Shown: piece by piece, positions 17,433 through 27,796 of the stretch
Numbering within the stretch: the stretch's first letter is position 1
Layout: each line of letters begins with the position of its first letter
DNA from: Flavihumibacter petaseus NBRC 106054
GTDB lineage: Bacteria; Bacteroidota; Bacteroidia; Chitinophagales; Chitinophagaceae
DNA length: 64,000 nucleotides
Direction of reading: 5' to 3'
NCBI RefSeq assembly: GCF_000974785.1
Contig: NZ_BBWV01000003.1
Span: 806,001-870,000, forward strand
The notes under the pieces: generated by a model
Told to the model about the DNA's origin: nothing
Databases searched by the model: none
The model's input: only the letters and a program-made list of their open reading frames with translations
Position numbers and translations under genes: made by a program

Positions 17433-20400
17433 ATGTGTGTGAAGTGCCTGCCCATTTTTCTGTTTACCTGCTTTAGTATTTTTTGCCATGCGCTCTATTC
17501 CCAGGAAAAGGAGTACCAGTTTGCGACGGTAGATATCCAGCAGGGGCTCTCCAGTAACCAGGTCAACTGTATTTACAAGGATGCCCATGGATTCATGTGG
17601 GTCGGTACCTTGTCCGGACTCAACCGGTATGATGGCTACGGGTTCAAGATCTTCAGACATGACGAAAGCGACACCGCTACACTCCTGGACGACAATATTG
17701 TTGGCATTTTTGAAGGTCCGTCTGACAAACTCTGGATCAAATCCCAGAGCAGCTTCAATATCTACGACCAGCGGACAGAAAAGATTTCCAGGAAGCCTGA
17801 ATACTATTTTCAATCGCTCGGGTTACCCAGCGACGGCTTTATCACCATCCTCCGGAACAAAGACCTGTACTATTTCGTATATGCCAATGCAGGTGTTTAC
17901 GAATACCAGGAGGGCGGCCGGATCAGGCATATCCGGGAATCGGTACTGGAAGACAACAGTACCAATCCCATCAACAGCGCCGTGCTGGATTCAAAGGGAT
18001 ATTGCTGGCTGATGCGCTTCAACGGCATCATCGAAAAACTGGACCTCGACCAGGGCCGTAACCTGCTGCGGACAGCTATTTTCCAAAAGGAGGATATCGG
18101 CCTCCAGTTCGGTTATGCGATGGTGATAGACAGTGATGACGATATCTGGCTGTACCAGCGCAATACGCTCGCCGGTGTCTACGAACTCAGTCCCGCCCGC
18201 AACAGCATCCGCCACTTCAGCACCACTACAAGTCCTGCACTCAGCAGCAACGCCATCAACGGTATTGGCGAAGACGTGCATGGCCAGATCTGGCTCGTGA
18301 CTGACCATGGTGGTGTTAATATCATTGATAAGGATAAGAATGCCATCCGGCACCTGGTCAACAGCCAGGTGCACAAGAAATCCATTTCTGATGAGGCCCT
18401 GAATGCAGTATATCGCGACAACCAGGGGATCATGTGGCTCGGCACTTCAAAAAAAGGCATCAACTATTTTGACGAAAACAGTAATAAGTTTCCGCACTAT
18501 CACCAGTCCGGCCCCGATGACCGGCGCATTCCATTTGAAGATATCAATGCCTTTGTGGAAGATAAAAAAGGCAATCTCTGGATCGGCACCAATGGCGGCG
18601 GACTGATCTATTTTGACCGTAAGGCAGGAACCTTTACCCAGTACCGTCACCGCAACGGGGACGCCGCCAGTCTCACCAACGATGTAATCGTGGCCCTCTG
18701 CCTTGACCGGAACGACAAACTCTGGATCGGAACCTACCTCGGCGGCATGGATTGTTTTGATGGTAAAACCTTCCGGCATTACCGGCATAGTGCCAACGAT
18801 CCGCTGAGCATTGCCGACGACCGGGTTTTCTCCATCTATGAAGACAGCAACGGCAGCCTTTGGATCGGAACACTCAATTTCGGCCTTGACCGGCTCGATC
18901 GTGAAAAGGATATTTTTTACCACTATAATCCCAGTGTTCCGCAGACCCTGCATTCACCCAATGTGACTTCCATCATGGAAGATTCCAGGGGGAATCTCTG
19001 GGTATGTACGGCCTGGGGGGTAGATATGCTGGACAAACGTTCCGGCCGGTTCGTGCATTACCTGACCGACAACAGCAAACTCAGCTACAATACCGTCACG
19101 GGTATACGGGAAGACCATGAAGGCAATATCTGGATTGGTACCAACCGGGGCCTGAATGTGCTGCAGAAAGGCAGGAATGATTTCAAGACTTTCTACAAGA
19201 AAGACGGCCTGGCCGACAATACCGTACTGGATATCCTGGAAGATGATCAGCATTTTCTCTGGGTAAGTACGAAGTCGGGAATTTCAAAAATTGAAGTGTT
19301 GCATACGCCCGAAAATGAACTGTCCATCCGCTGTATCAACTACAATGAATATGATGGCCTGCAGGGGAGGGAATTCAACCGCTATGCTGCACTGAAATTA
19401 CGTTCCGGGGAGCTGGTCTTCGGCGGCGCCAATGGGTTTAACCTGTTCAATCCGGCCGACGTAAGGAACCATAACCCCCAGGCACCGCTTGTACTGACTG
19501 ATTTTCAGCTCTTCAACAATTCCATGAAAGCAGGACAGATCTTCCAGAAACACGTGATACTGCCCCAGACGATCACGGAAACACAATCACTGGAGCTTTG
19601 TTACGATGAGAATGATATCTCCCTGGAATTTGCTGCATTGGAATTCACCCATACCAGTAAAACCAGGTACGCCTACATGCTGGAAGGCTTCAACAAAGAC
19701 TGGATCGTAACCGATGGGGGCGACCGCAAAGCCACTTACACCAACCTTGATCCCGGTCACTACACCTTCTTCGTCAAGGCAACGAACAATGATGGTACCT
19801 GGAATGAAAAAGGTATGGTTAAACTTGCCCTGACGGTATTACCACCCTGGTGGTCTACCAGCTGGGCATATGCGGGATATGTGTTACTGGTCTTATTTGC
19901 CCTCTGGCTGGCCCGCCGTGGCATCATCCGGCGGGAAAAAATGCGGTATGCCCTGGCTACCGAAAGAAAAGAAGCCCAGCGGATGCGCGAGCTGGACATG
20001 ATGAAGATCAAATTCTTTACCAATGTGAGCCACGAATTCAGAACACCGTTGTCGCTGATCCTGGTTCCTATCGAAAAAATGATCGGACAGGTGAAAGATG
20101 CCGAATTGCGCGACCAGTTCCAGTTGATCCAGCGGAACGCCAAACGCCTGCTGAATATGGTGAACCAGCTGCTGGACTTCCGAAAGATGGAAGTGAATGA
20201 ACTGAAACTACATACCACGTCGGGCGATATAGTGGCTTTTATAAGGGATGTATGCTACGCATTCACTGATCTGGCAGATAAAAAACATATCCAGTTCCAG
20301 TTCAACAGCCTGGTCAAACAGCTGATCATGCCCTTTGACCAGGATAAAATTGAAAGGATCCTGTTCAACCTGCTGTCCAACGCCTTCAAGTTCACCCCTG

Positions 20401-21593
20401 AAGAAGGCAATGTGCATGTGACCTTAAGCCAGTATTACCAGGGTGATGACGGCTTCCTGGAGATCAAGGTGAAAGATTCAGGGATAGGCATACCCGTGGA
20501 TAAGAAGCCAAGGATCTTCGACCGGTTCTTTCAGGCTTCGTTGCCGGAAAACGTCCTGAACCAGGGGTCCGGGATCGGGCTGTCGATCACCCGGGAATTT
20601 GTCGAAATGCATGGCGGCACGATCAGGGTGGACAGCCAGCAGGGCGTGGGGAGCCTGTTTACAGTGCTGTTGCCCATTCCGGCCAGGAGGGACATTCCGG
20701 TTACTGCAGGTTCAGTCGGACTGAATCCGGACCTGGCAGACGAAGAGGCCATGGAAATTAGCGGTGTTACCGGGCGTTCTCCCGGTGTACGTTCCAAAAA
20801 GCCGGTGGTTTTGCTGGTAGAGGACAATGATGACTTTCGTTTCTACCTCAAGGATAACCTCAACGCTTATTTTACCATTCTGGAGGCAAGTGATGGAAAG
20901 GATGGATGGAAAAAGGCCCTGTCGGCCCACCCAGACCTGGTGGTAAGCGATATCAGTATGCCGGTGATGGATGGGGTGGAGCTCTGCCGGAAACTGAAAA
21001 CAGATCCCCGCACCAAACACATGCCGGTAATTCTGCTGACTGCCCTGGAGGGAGAGCAGCAGCAATTGCTGGCGTTGGAGACTGGCCCCAACGATTACCT
21101 GACCAAACCGTTCAATTTTGAGATCCTGTATTCAAAAATGAAGAATCTCATCCAAAACCAGGAAGCCGTTAAGCAGACCTATCAGAAACAGGTAGAGGCA
21201 AATCCGACGGATATACAGGCTGAGATACCGGAGGATGATTTTGTTCAGAAAGTGCTGGGCATCATTGAAACGAATATGTCCAATGCTGAGTTCTCTGTAG
21301 ACCATTTAAGGCAGGAATTACTGCTGAGCCGCACCAGTATGTACAAAAAAGTATTATCGGTAACCGGGAAAACGCCAATCGAATTCATCCGGACGATCCG
21401 CCTGAAAAGAGCTGCTCAGCTGCTGGAAAAGAGCACGCATAACGTTACTGAGGTGGCTTATATGGTCGGATTCAACAATCCGAAGTACTTTGCGCGGTAT
21501 TTTAAAGAAGAATTCGGAATCCTGCCTTCCCTTTATCAATCAGAAACCAGGAAAAAAAGTACCAACAATCCCGGGAAAAGTACGGACGGATAA
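17433..21593 (+). CDS. Hybrid two-component system regulator (HTCS): propeller sensor, histidine kinase, receiver, AraC-type HTH
   Basis: A 1386-residue one-protein signalling system that spans the inner membrane. Order: signal peptide/anchor (1-25); two seven-bladed regulator propellers (about 30-700) with many repeats of the type NLWIGTNGGGLIYFDR and a starting GLSSNQVNCIYKDAHGFMWV; Y_Y_Y domain (about 735-800); membrane segment (about 810-830, YVLLVLFALWLARRG); HisKA with NVSHEFRTPLSL (His867); HATPase with NAFKF, DSGIGIP and GSGIGLSI; receiver with DISMPVMDG (Asp1173) and KPF; and a C-terminal AraC HTH (TSMYKKVLSVTGKTPIEFI, then EVAYMVGFNNPKYFARYFKE). Periplasmic glycan fragments bind such sensors. 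It lies between the mannan enzymes and the second SusC, all on one strand, so it may control the second locus, the mannan locus, or both; the sigma/FecR pair makes the second locus the better guess. Confidence 0.96.
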   Translation: MCVKCLPIFLFTCFSIFCHALYSQEKEYQFATVDIQQGLSSNQVNCIYKDAHGFMWVGTLSGLNRYDGYGFKIFRHDESDTATLLDDNIVGIFEGPSDKLWIKSQSSFNIYDQRTEKISRKPEYYFQSLGLPSDGFITILRNKDLYYFVYANAGVYEYQEGGRIRHIRESVLEDNSTNPINSAVLDSKGYCWLMRFNGIIEKLDLDQGRNLLRTAIFQKEDIGLQFGYAMVIDSDDDIWLYQRNTLAGVYELSPARNSIRHFSTTTSPALSSNAINGIGEDVHGQIWLVTDHGGVNIIDKDKNAIRHLVNSQVHKKSISDEALNAVYRDNQGIMWLGTSKKGINYFDENSNKFPHYHQSGPDDRRIPFEDINAFVEDKKGNLWIGTNGGGLIYFDRKAGTFTQYRHRNGDAASLTNDVIVALCLDRNDKLWIGTYLGGMDCFDGKTFRHYRHSANDPLSIADDRVFSIYEDSNGSLWIGTLNFGLDRLDREKDIFYHYNPSVPQTLHSPNVTSIMEDSRGNLWVCTAWGVDMLDKRSGRFVHYLTDNSKLSYNTVTGIREDHEGNIWIGTNRGLNVLQKGRNDFKTFYKKDGLADNTVLDILEDDQHFLWVSTKSGISKIEVLHTPENELSIRCINYNEYDGLQGREFNRYAALKLRSGELVFGGANGFNLFNPADVRNHNPQAPLVLTDFQLFNNSMKAGQIFQKHVILPQTITETQSLELCYDENDISLEFAALEFTHTSKTRYAYMLEGFNKDWIVTDGGDRKATYTNLDPGHYTFFVKATNNDGTWNEKGMVKLALTVLPPWWSTSWAYAGYVLLVLFALWLARRGIIRREKMRYALATERKEAQRMRELDMMKIKFFTNVSHEFRTPLSLILVPIEKMIGQVKDAELRDQFQLIQRNAKRLLNMVNQLLDFRKMEVNELKLHTTSGDIVAFIRDVCYAFTDLADKKHIQFQFNSLVKQLIMPFDQDKIERILFNLLSNAFKFTPEEGNVHVTLSQYYQGDDGFLEIKVKDSGIGIPVDKKPRIFDRFFQASLPENVLNQGSGIGLSITREFVEMHGGTIRVDSQQGVGSLFTVLLPIPARRDIPVTAGSVGLNPDLADEEAMEISGVTGRSPGVRSKKPVVLLVEDNDDFRFYLKDNLNAYFTILEASDGKDGWKKALSAHPDLVVSDISMPVMDGVELCRKLKTDPRTKHMPVILLTALEGEQQQLLALETGPNDYLTKPFNFEILYSKMKNLIQNQEAVKQTYQKQVEANPTDIQAEIPEDDFVQKVLGIIETNMSNAEFSVDHLRQELLLSRTSMYKKVLSVTGKTPIEFIRTIRLKRAAQLLEKSTHNVTEVAYMVGFNNPKYFARYFKEEFGILPSLYQSETRKKSTNNPGKSTDG

Positions 21594-21643
21594 TTTTATA
21601 CCCCTCAAAGAACAATTTCATACCCTCCGACTAACATAATTAC

Positions 21644-21678
21644 ACCCATAAAAAACAGTTTGGGTATCCTGTTTTTTT
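21644..21678 (+). terminator. Possible terminator or attenuator with two competing stems
   Basis: The stem AAAAACAG (21651-21658) pairs with CTGTTTTT (21669-21676) and ends in a run of eight T, like an intrinsic terminator after the hybrid regulator gene. An alternative stem ACCCA (21644-21648) pairs with TGGGT (21661-21665) and cannot form at the same time. The gap 21594-21732 holds no other clear structure; TATATTTA at 21690 is a poor -7 candidate for SusC. Confidence 0.4.
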
Positions 21679-21732
21679 TCATCCGCAGATATATTTAAGC
21701 TGCATTTTATTGCATCAAACAATTGCTTGTGT

Positions 21733-24700
21733 ATGAAAAAAACCAGAACTGCTGTTCAGTTGGGTACCCTATTCTGGGCCTTACTGCTCTCCCTGCTGAT
21801 TCCCTTCCGGATGACAGCGCAGACTTCCGACCGGACCATAACGGGTAAGGTCACCTCTTCTGACAACAGACCCGTAGCTGGTGCCACCGTTACGGTCAAG
21901 GGCACCAGCCGGGCCTACACGACGGATGCCAGCGGTAACTTCTCCGTTCCGGCCAGAAACAACGATGTCCTTGTGTTCTCCTATGTGGGGTTCCAGCAGA
22001 GTGAACTCATCGTTACCAGTGCCGCCACCTACCAGGTGCGCATGGTACAGGGCGACAACAAAATGAGTGAAGTGGTCGTGATCGGTTACGGCTCCGCCAG
22101 GCGGGCCAACCTGACCAGCGCACAGACCTCTATATCTGCCAAGGATATGGATAAAACGGTGAACACAACCCTGGAGCAGGCCATTCAGGGCCGGTCTGCA
22201 GGTGTTTATGTAACCCAGAACAGCGGACAGCCTGGTGGCGGGATCTCAGTGAATATCCGGGGGGTCAGTACCCTTAACGGTACTACTGAACCGCTGTATG
22301 TTATTGATGGTATCCAGGTGCAGCCGGAGATCGTCAGTTTTGGCGCACAAAGCTCCTCCAATGTGCTCGCCGGACTCAATCCGGGCGATGTGGACAATAT
22401 CCAGCTCCTGCAGGGACCATCTGCAACAGCGATCTACGGTACACGTGGCACCAATGGTGTGGTACTCATCACAACCAAACGGGGTAAGAATGGTGACACC
22501 AAATTCAATTATGGCTTTCAATATGGCCTCCAGGCACCCCCCAAAAAACTGGAGGTCATGAACCTCCGCCAATATGCGCAAATGGTAAAAGAGTATCATG
22601 CCATTGCCGGCGGTGACACACCGCAGGAATTTCTGGACCCTTCTATTTTAGGAGAAGGTACCGACTGGCAGGATGAGTTGTTTGATTATGCTGCAATGCA
22701 GAAACACCAGCTCAGTATGAGCGGGGGCAACGAAAGAACAACCTACTACCTCGGCGGCGAATACCTTAAGCAGGATGGTGTGGCCATAGGATCGGGCTTT
22801 GATCGCTATTCAGTACGACTCAACCTCGACAATAAGGCTAAAGACTGGCTGACCATCGGCGCCAACCTGAGTTTTAACCAGACGGACGAGAAGCTGACCG
22901 CGACCCAGGAGAATACCATTTCCAATGCACTGCAACTGACACCTCAGATCCCGGTAAGGAACATGGATGGTTCCTGGGGCGGCGGTGATGATTTTAATGG
23001 TGCCAACAAGTTTGCTCCCGTAAACCCCGTGGCTATTGCTAACCTGGTAACGAACAAATGGGTTCGCCGCCAGGTGATGGCCGGACTGAATGGCGCAGCA
23101 AAGATTACGAAGGACCTCACTTTCAGGCTAAGCTTTAACACGAGTTTCAACTACAGTAACGGTCAATACTATATGCCTACCTACAAAATCGGTTGGGCTG
23201 AAAACGTTACTTCAACCTTAAACGAATACGCTAACAATAGCTTTTACTGGAATTTCCTGCAAGGACTGGAATACAACAAGCAACTTGGCCTGCATAATAT
23301 CGGTGTAATGGTCAGCCACGAAGCCCAGGAATCGAAATGGAAAAATATCGGTGCCGGTAAATCCGGATTCCTCACCAATAATATCCTCGATCTTGAAGCA
23401 GGTGACGACCTGACATCCAGCAGCTCCGGCGGATCAGGCCCATGGGCAATCGAATCCTACCTGGGTCGCCTGAACTATAATTATGACAACCGCTACCTGG
23501 TTGTAGCGACTGTCCGCACAGATGGCTCTCCCAATTTTGGACCCGAAAACAGGTGGGGTTGGTTCCCGTCTGTTTCAGCTGCATGGCGTATTTCCCAGGA
23601 GAAATTCTTTAACGTACCCTGGATCAGTGAAATGAAACTTCGGGTGGAAACCGGTGTAACTGGTAACATGGGTAATGGCTCCGGCGTCTATTCACCGCTT
23701 AGTGGTGATGCCTCACCCAACGGCACAGGATTCCTGGTTAGCCGTCTGCCGAACAATGCGCTCCGCTGGGAAGAAACCCATACCAACAACTTCGGATTCA
23801 ACCTGGGCCTTTTTCATGACCGGGTAAACCTGGAGTTTGATTACTATGTCAGAAAGACCAGCAATATGCTGATGGATAACCTGCTGCCCTGGTACATGGG
23901 TACCAACGGAACTGGTTCCGTTGCTCCCAACTATGTGAACGCGGGCGATATGGAAAACAAAGGCTGGGGCTTTACCATCAATACCGTAAACATCAACAAT
24001 GGCAGGTTTAAATGGGAAAGCTCACTGAATCTTTCCGGCATCAAAACCAAAATCAATAAACTCAATTCTGCCTATGCACAGCTGACAAGATCCAGCTGGT
24101 GGATGGACAACTGGCAGCAACGGTCTACCGTTGGCGATGCCCCATGGATGTTCCTCGGTTATGTGGAAGAAGGCCTCTTCCAGTCTATTGAAGAAATCCA
24201 GAACAGTGCTGTTCCCGTCAACAATACCGGAGACCGGTATCCCATCGATCCGGTTAGTGGGATTTGGGTGGGAGATGCCAAATTCAAGGACATCAACGGT
24301 GACAATAAGATCACCGAAGCAGACCTTACCTATATCGGTAACCCCTGGCCGAAACTTTTTGGTGGCTTTACCAACACCTTTTCCTTTAAAGGGATTGACA
24401 TGAGCATCCTCATCACAGGAAGTTATGGCAATGACATATACAATTATATGGCCAAGGTGAATTCCAATCCCAATAACATTAACCTAAGCCGCAACCTGTT
24501 GATTGACGCCATGGACTATGCGAAGCCGGTTGATGAAAATGGAAAAGTATACCTGGAAAATCCCGATGCTAAAGTGGCCAGGATTTCACTGGGGCCAAAC
24601 GGTAACTACCTGCGGCCAACCACACGTTGGGTAGAAGATGGATCTTACCTGCGCTTAAAAAACATAACCATTGGCTACAGTATTCCACCAAAGCTGTTGT

Positions 24701-24903
24701 CAAAACAGAAGATCGTTCGCGGCATCCGTCTTTCTGTCAGCGGTCAGAACCTGGTGACGCTCACCAGCTATTCAGGAATGGATCCCGAAGTAGGCGCCTA
24801 TGTTGGCAGAGACGCAGGGTCCAATAACCAGGCGATCGGTGTGGATTACGGTCGTTATCCATTGACCAGGTTTTATACCGCAAGCATCAACATTGACTTC
24901 TAA
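21733..24903 (+). CDS. SusC/RagA TonB-dependent transporter (second locus)
   Basis: A 1056-residue outer-membrane importer without an STN domain. After the signal peptide (ending RMTAQ) come a carboxypeptidase-regulatory-like domain (RTITGKVTSSDNRPVAGATV), the MSEVVVIGYGSARRANLT region, a plug (IRGVSTLNGTTEPLYVIDG) and the barrel, ending YTASINIDF with the C-terminal aromatic typical of barrel proteins. Lack of STN means it does not signal through FecR, which fits control by the hybrid regulator encoded just upstream. ATG 21733 was chosen over the TTG two codons earlier. The SusD partner follows after 10 bases. Confidence 0.96.
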   Translation: MKKTRTAVQLGTLFWALLLSLLIPFRMTAQTSDRTITGKVTSSDNRPVAGATVTVKGTSRAYTTDASGNFSVPARNNDVLVFSYVGFQQSELIVTSAATYQVRMVQGDNKMSEVVVIGYGSARRANLTSAQTSISAKDMDKTVNTTLEQAIQGRSAGVYVTQNSGQPGGGISVNIRGVSTLNGTTEPLYVIDGIQVQPEIVSFGAQSSSNVLAGLNPGDVDNIQLLQGPSATAIYGTRGTNGVVLITTKRGKNGDTKFNYGFQYGLQAPPKKLEVMNLRQYAQMVKEYHAIAGGDTPQEFLDPSILGEGTDWQDELFDYAAMQKHQLSMSGGNERTTYYLGGEYLKQDGVAIGSGFDRYSVRLNLDNKAKDWLTIGANLSFNQTDEKLTATQENTISNALQLTPQIPVRNMDGSWGGGDDFNGANKFAPVNPVAIANLVTNKWVRRQVMAGLNGAAKITKDLTFRLSFNTSFNYSNGQYYMPTYKIGWAENVTSTLNEYANNSFYWNFLQGLEYNKQLGLHNIGVMVSHEAQESKWKNIGAGKSGFLTNNILDLEAGDDLTSSSSGGSGPWAIESYLGRLNYNYDNRYLVVATVRTDGSPNFGPENRWGWFPSVSAAWRISQEKFFNVPWISEMKLRVETGVTGNMGNGSGVYSPLSGDASPNGTGFLVSRLPNNALRWEETHTNNFGFNLGLFHDRVNLEFDYYVRKTSNMLMDNLLPWYMGTNGTGSVAPNYVNAGDMENKGWGFTINTVNINNGRFKWESSLNLSGIKTKINKLNSAYAQLTRSSWWMDNWQQRSTVGDAPWMFLGYVEEGLFQSIEEIQNSAVPVNNTGDRYPIDPVSGIWVGDAKFKDINGDNKITEADLTYIGNPWPKLFGGFTNTFSFKGIDMSILITGSYGNDIYNYMAKVNSNPNNINLSRNLLIDAMDYAKPVDENGKVYLENPDAKVARISLGPNGNYLRPTTRWVEDGSYLRLKNITIGYSIPPKLLSKQKIVRGIRLSVSGQNLVTLTSYSGMDPEVGAYVGRDAGSNNQAIGVDYGRYPLTRFYTASINIDF

Positions 24904-24913
24904 AAGAATTGCC

Positions 24914-26608
24914 ATGAACACGCGAAAAATCATACTTCGGTTTTTAACCATCTCCTGCCTTGCCGGAACGATGATGGGGTGCAGCAAGAACTTCCTGGAA
25001 CGGCCGCCGACAGACCAATTGACGGATGGTAGTTTCTATCAGAACGATGATCAGCTGTATGCCGGAACGCAATTGCTCTACAGTAAAGTCTGGTTTGATT
25101 ATAATGACAAAGCTTCCTTTAACCTCGGAGACTTCCGTGCGGGTACTGTTTACTCCATGTGGAATTACCAGGACAATGTAAGGTTCAATACAAATGGTAA
25201 TACCATTGATAATGGGTCTGCCTGGCGATCCTTTTACAATGTCATTGCACAGTCGAATCTCGCGATCAGTAACATCAATACCTATGCTGGTCCCGATGTT
25301 ACTCCCGCAGTAAAGGAACAAACCATCGCCGAAGCCCGCTTCATGCGTGCAACCGCCTATCGTTTCCTGGTCATGAACTGGGGCGCCGTTCCGATCATCG
25401 AAGACAATCTCAAACATCTTGGCGATACAGGCATCACCCGGAACACTGTTCCCAGTGTCTGGAGATTCATTACCCGCGAATACCGGGCAGCTGCTGAAAT
25501 TCTCCCGCTTTCACCACCAAGGCCGGGTAGAATTACCCGGTGGGCAGCAGAAGGAATGCTGGCGAGAACATATCTGGTGAGGGCAGGTGTTGAAGGCACC
25601 GGAGCCAATGGCCGCAAACAGGAATTTCTGGATAGTGCCAAATACTTTGCGGAACGCGTGATAACGATGAGCGGTGCGCAACTATTGGGAAATTACGCTG
25701 ACCTGTTCCTGTTCCCCTATGACAACAACAAAGAATCCCTGTTTGAATTGCAATGGGTATATTCCGGCCCCAATGCGTGGGGTACACAGAATTCTGCACC
25801 GGCCTATTTTACCTATAGCGGTGATATCGCTAATGGTGATGGTTGGGGTGGCGATGTGAGTGCCACTTTCTGGATGCTCGCCAATTATGAAGGAATGGTC
25901 AAAAGAGGTGACACTGCTATTGCCGGACGAACGCTCGACCAACGACTAAAGGCAACCTTCATGCTGCCGGGTGCCAGTTACCCCGAGATCACACAATCTA
26001 TTAATGGCGGTGAACAGAAACTGATCTTCCCCTATGTTACCGGTGATTTCAACTTTGTGTCCGTTAAAAAATACGTTGTGGGCAAGGCAAAGGATGTAGA
26101 TGGCCAGGCAGCTTCACAGCGTTACGGTCATGACACCTATATGCTGCGCCTCGCTGAAATGTATCTCATTTATGCTGAGGCTACCCTGGGTAACAATGCG
26201 CAGACGGATGATGCCAAAGCACTGGAATATTTTAACCGGATCCGTACACGTGCAGGATTACCCCGCCTGGAAGATCCTGTTACGCACACGCCGATGCCGA
26301 TCACACAAGACATCATCCAGAAGGAAAGGTTCATTGAATTCGCCATGGAAGGACAGGCCTGGTATGATCTCGTAAGCCTGCACTATTACAATCCGGAGAA
26401 AGCTTATGCGATCCTGGAAGCACAGGATCGTGGATTATTCCGTGCAGTGCCCGATGTGTTCCCAAATCCCACACAATGGTTGTTTGAGATTACGACCTGG
26501 GACAATAACCGGCATATCGTTGCCAATGCAGGAAACTTCCAGCTGCCTATTCCTTCCCCTGAACTGGCACAGGCGCCCAACCTTAACAAAGAACCCGTAG
26601 ACTACTAA
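24914..26608 (+). CDS. SusD/RagB-family nutrient-binding lipoprotein (second locus)
   Basis: A 564-residue lipoprotein with lipobox (TMMGCSKNF) and SusD features: FLERPPTDQLTDGSFYQN at the mature N-terminus, IAEARFMRATAYRFLVMNWG, PGRITRWAAEGMLARTYL, YGHDTYMLRLAEMYLIYAEA and a C-terminal IQKERFIEFAMEGQAWYDL, ending LPIPSPELAQAPNLNK. It caps the preceding SusC. The start at 24914 gives a complete lipoprotein signal; the frame open 21 bases further upstream overlaps SusC and is not needed. Confidence 0.95.
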   Translation: MNTRKIILRFLTISCLAGTMMGCSKNFLERPPTDQLTDGSFYQNDDQLYAGTQLLYSKVWFDYNDKASFNLGDFRAGTVYSMWNYQDNVRFNTNGNTIDNGSAWRSFYNVIAQSNLAISNINTYAGPDVTPAVKEQTIAEARFMRATAYRFLVMNWGAVPIIEDNLKHLGDTGITRNTVPSVWRFITREYRAAAEILPLSPPRPGRITRWAAEGMLARTYLVRAGVEGTGANGRKQEFLDSAKYFAERVITMSGAQLLGNYADLFLFPYDNNKESLFELQWVYSGPNAWGTQNSAPAYFTYSGDIANGDGWGGDVSATFWMLANYEGMVKRGDTAIAGRTLDQRLKATFMLPGASYPEITQSINGGEQKLIFPYVTGDFNFVSVKKYVVGKAKDVDGQAASQRYGHDTYMLRLAEMYLIYAEATLGNNAQTDDAKALEYFNRIRTRAGLPRLEDPVTHTPMPITQDIIQKERFIEFAMEGQAWYDLVSLHYYNPEKAYAILEAQDRGLFRAVPDVFPNPTQWLFEITTWDNNRHIVANAGNFQLPIPSPELAQAPNLNKEPVDY

Positions 26609-26626
26609 ACGAAAAATGCACGTCAT

Positions 26627-27772
26627 ATGAAAGTATTTCAATCCATCATCTGGGCCTTTTTCGCCTTCTTTCTTGCCGGAAGTTTTGCTTCCTGCAAAAA
26701 AGACGATCTGCCCAACAATGGTGAACCCCGCATCCGGTATGTTCGGATAACCGAACCCACGGCTGCAGATTCGTTGCTCATTGGAGCTGCCCAGGGGCAA
26801 CTGATCGCCATCATGGGGGAAAATCTCAACGACACAAGAGAAGTCTGGTTTAACGATCAGAAAGCCATACTCACTTCAACCTACATCACAGCAACATCAA
26901 TATTAGTAAGTGTACCCAGCCCGATCCCCATTGACGTGTCCAATAAGGTTAAACTTATTTTCGGTAACGGCACGAACCTGGAGTATCAGTTTGAAGTACA
27001 AATCAGCGAACCACTGGTTGGTAGCATGGTCAGCGAATATGTGGCCACAGGAGATGTGGCCACGATTCGCGGCGACTATTTCTACGAGCCGATTACAGTG
27101 GCATTTGCCGGGGGGGTAGAAGGTGAGATCGTATCCGTCGAACCACAAATTCTGCGGGTTAAGATTCCGGAAGGTGCCCAGCCTGGCCAGGTTACCGTCA
27201 CTACTAATTTCGGATCTACCAAATCCAACTTCTGGTTCCGCGATAACCGCAACATTGTCATCAGCAGTGATCCCTTCACCGGCTGGTGGAATGCGTCATA
27301 CGTGGTTAGCGCACCAGGTCCTGATGATCCGCAACTGATCAACGGCAACTATATCCGGGTGAAAAAAGTTATTGGCGATTGGGCCTGGACGGAAGTCGCC
27401 GGCGGACCCGCCGATGCCATGGGCGATATCAGTAAAAACATTCCGGATGAGGCAATTCTGAAGCCCGAACTATACAACCTGAAATTCGAAGTCAATACGA
27501 AAAAACCGTACGACAAAAGTATGGTCAGGTTCAACTTCGGACTGGCAGCGCAGGACAATGCGAACTACCAGTGGGCACCGCCTATTGATACCAAAGGAGC
27601 CTGGCAAACAGTAACCATTCCATTCAATGAACTGGCATCCAGCTACAATGCCAAACTTGCCGTAAATCCAAACGGCTACTGGACACGTGTACTGATCCAG
27701 GGCCCGGGTGAATGGGATGCAGATATTTCCTTTGATAATTTCCGGATCGTTCCCAAAGAGATCAAGGAATAA
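26627..27772 (+). CDS. IPT/TIG-domain surface glycan-binding lipoprotein 1
   Basis: A 381-residue lipoprotein (SFASCKKDD). It begins with Ig-like IPT/TIG domains (about 35-130 and 130-210), seen in GQLIAIMGENLNDTREVWFN, ILVSVPSPIPI, VATIRGDYFYEPITVAFAGG and ILRVKIPEGAQPGQVTVTTN. The C-terminal ~170 residues form a separate beta-rich domain (KVIGDWAWTEVAGGPADA, VRFNFGLAAQDNANYQW, WTRVLIQGPGEWDADISFDN) resembling a carbohydrate-binding sandwich. It sits in the SusE slot and should capture glycan at the cell surface. It is 18 bases after SusD and 24 bases before a second protein of the same build. Confidence 0.85.
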   Translation: MKVFQSIIWAFFAFFLAGSFASCKKDDLPNNGEPRIRYVRITEPTAADSLLIGAAQGQLIAIMGENLNDTREVWFNDQKAILTSTYITATSILVSVPSPIPIDVSNKVKLIFGNGTNLEYQFEVQISEPLVGSMVSEYVATGDVATIRGDYFYEPITVAFAGGVEGEIVSVEPQILRVKIPEGAQPGQVTVTTNFGSTKSNFWFRDNRNIVISSDPFTGWWNASYVVSAPGPDDPQLINGNYIRVKKVIGDWAWTEVAGGPADAMGDISKNIPDEAILKPELYNLKFEVNTKKPYDKSMVRFNFGLAAQDNANYQWAPPIDTKGAWQTVTIPFNELASSYNAKLAVNPNGYWTRVLIQGPGEWDADISFDNFRIVPKEIKE

Positions 27773-27796
27773 TCCCTAACCAACAAACTAACGGAA

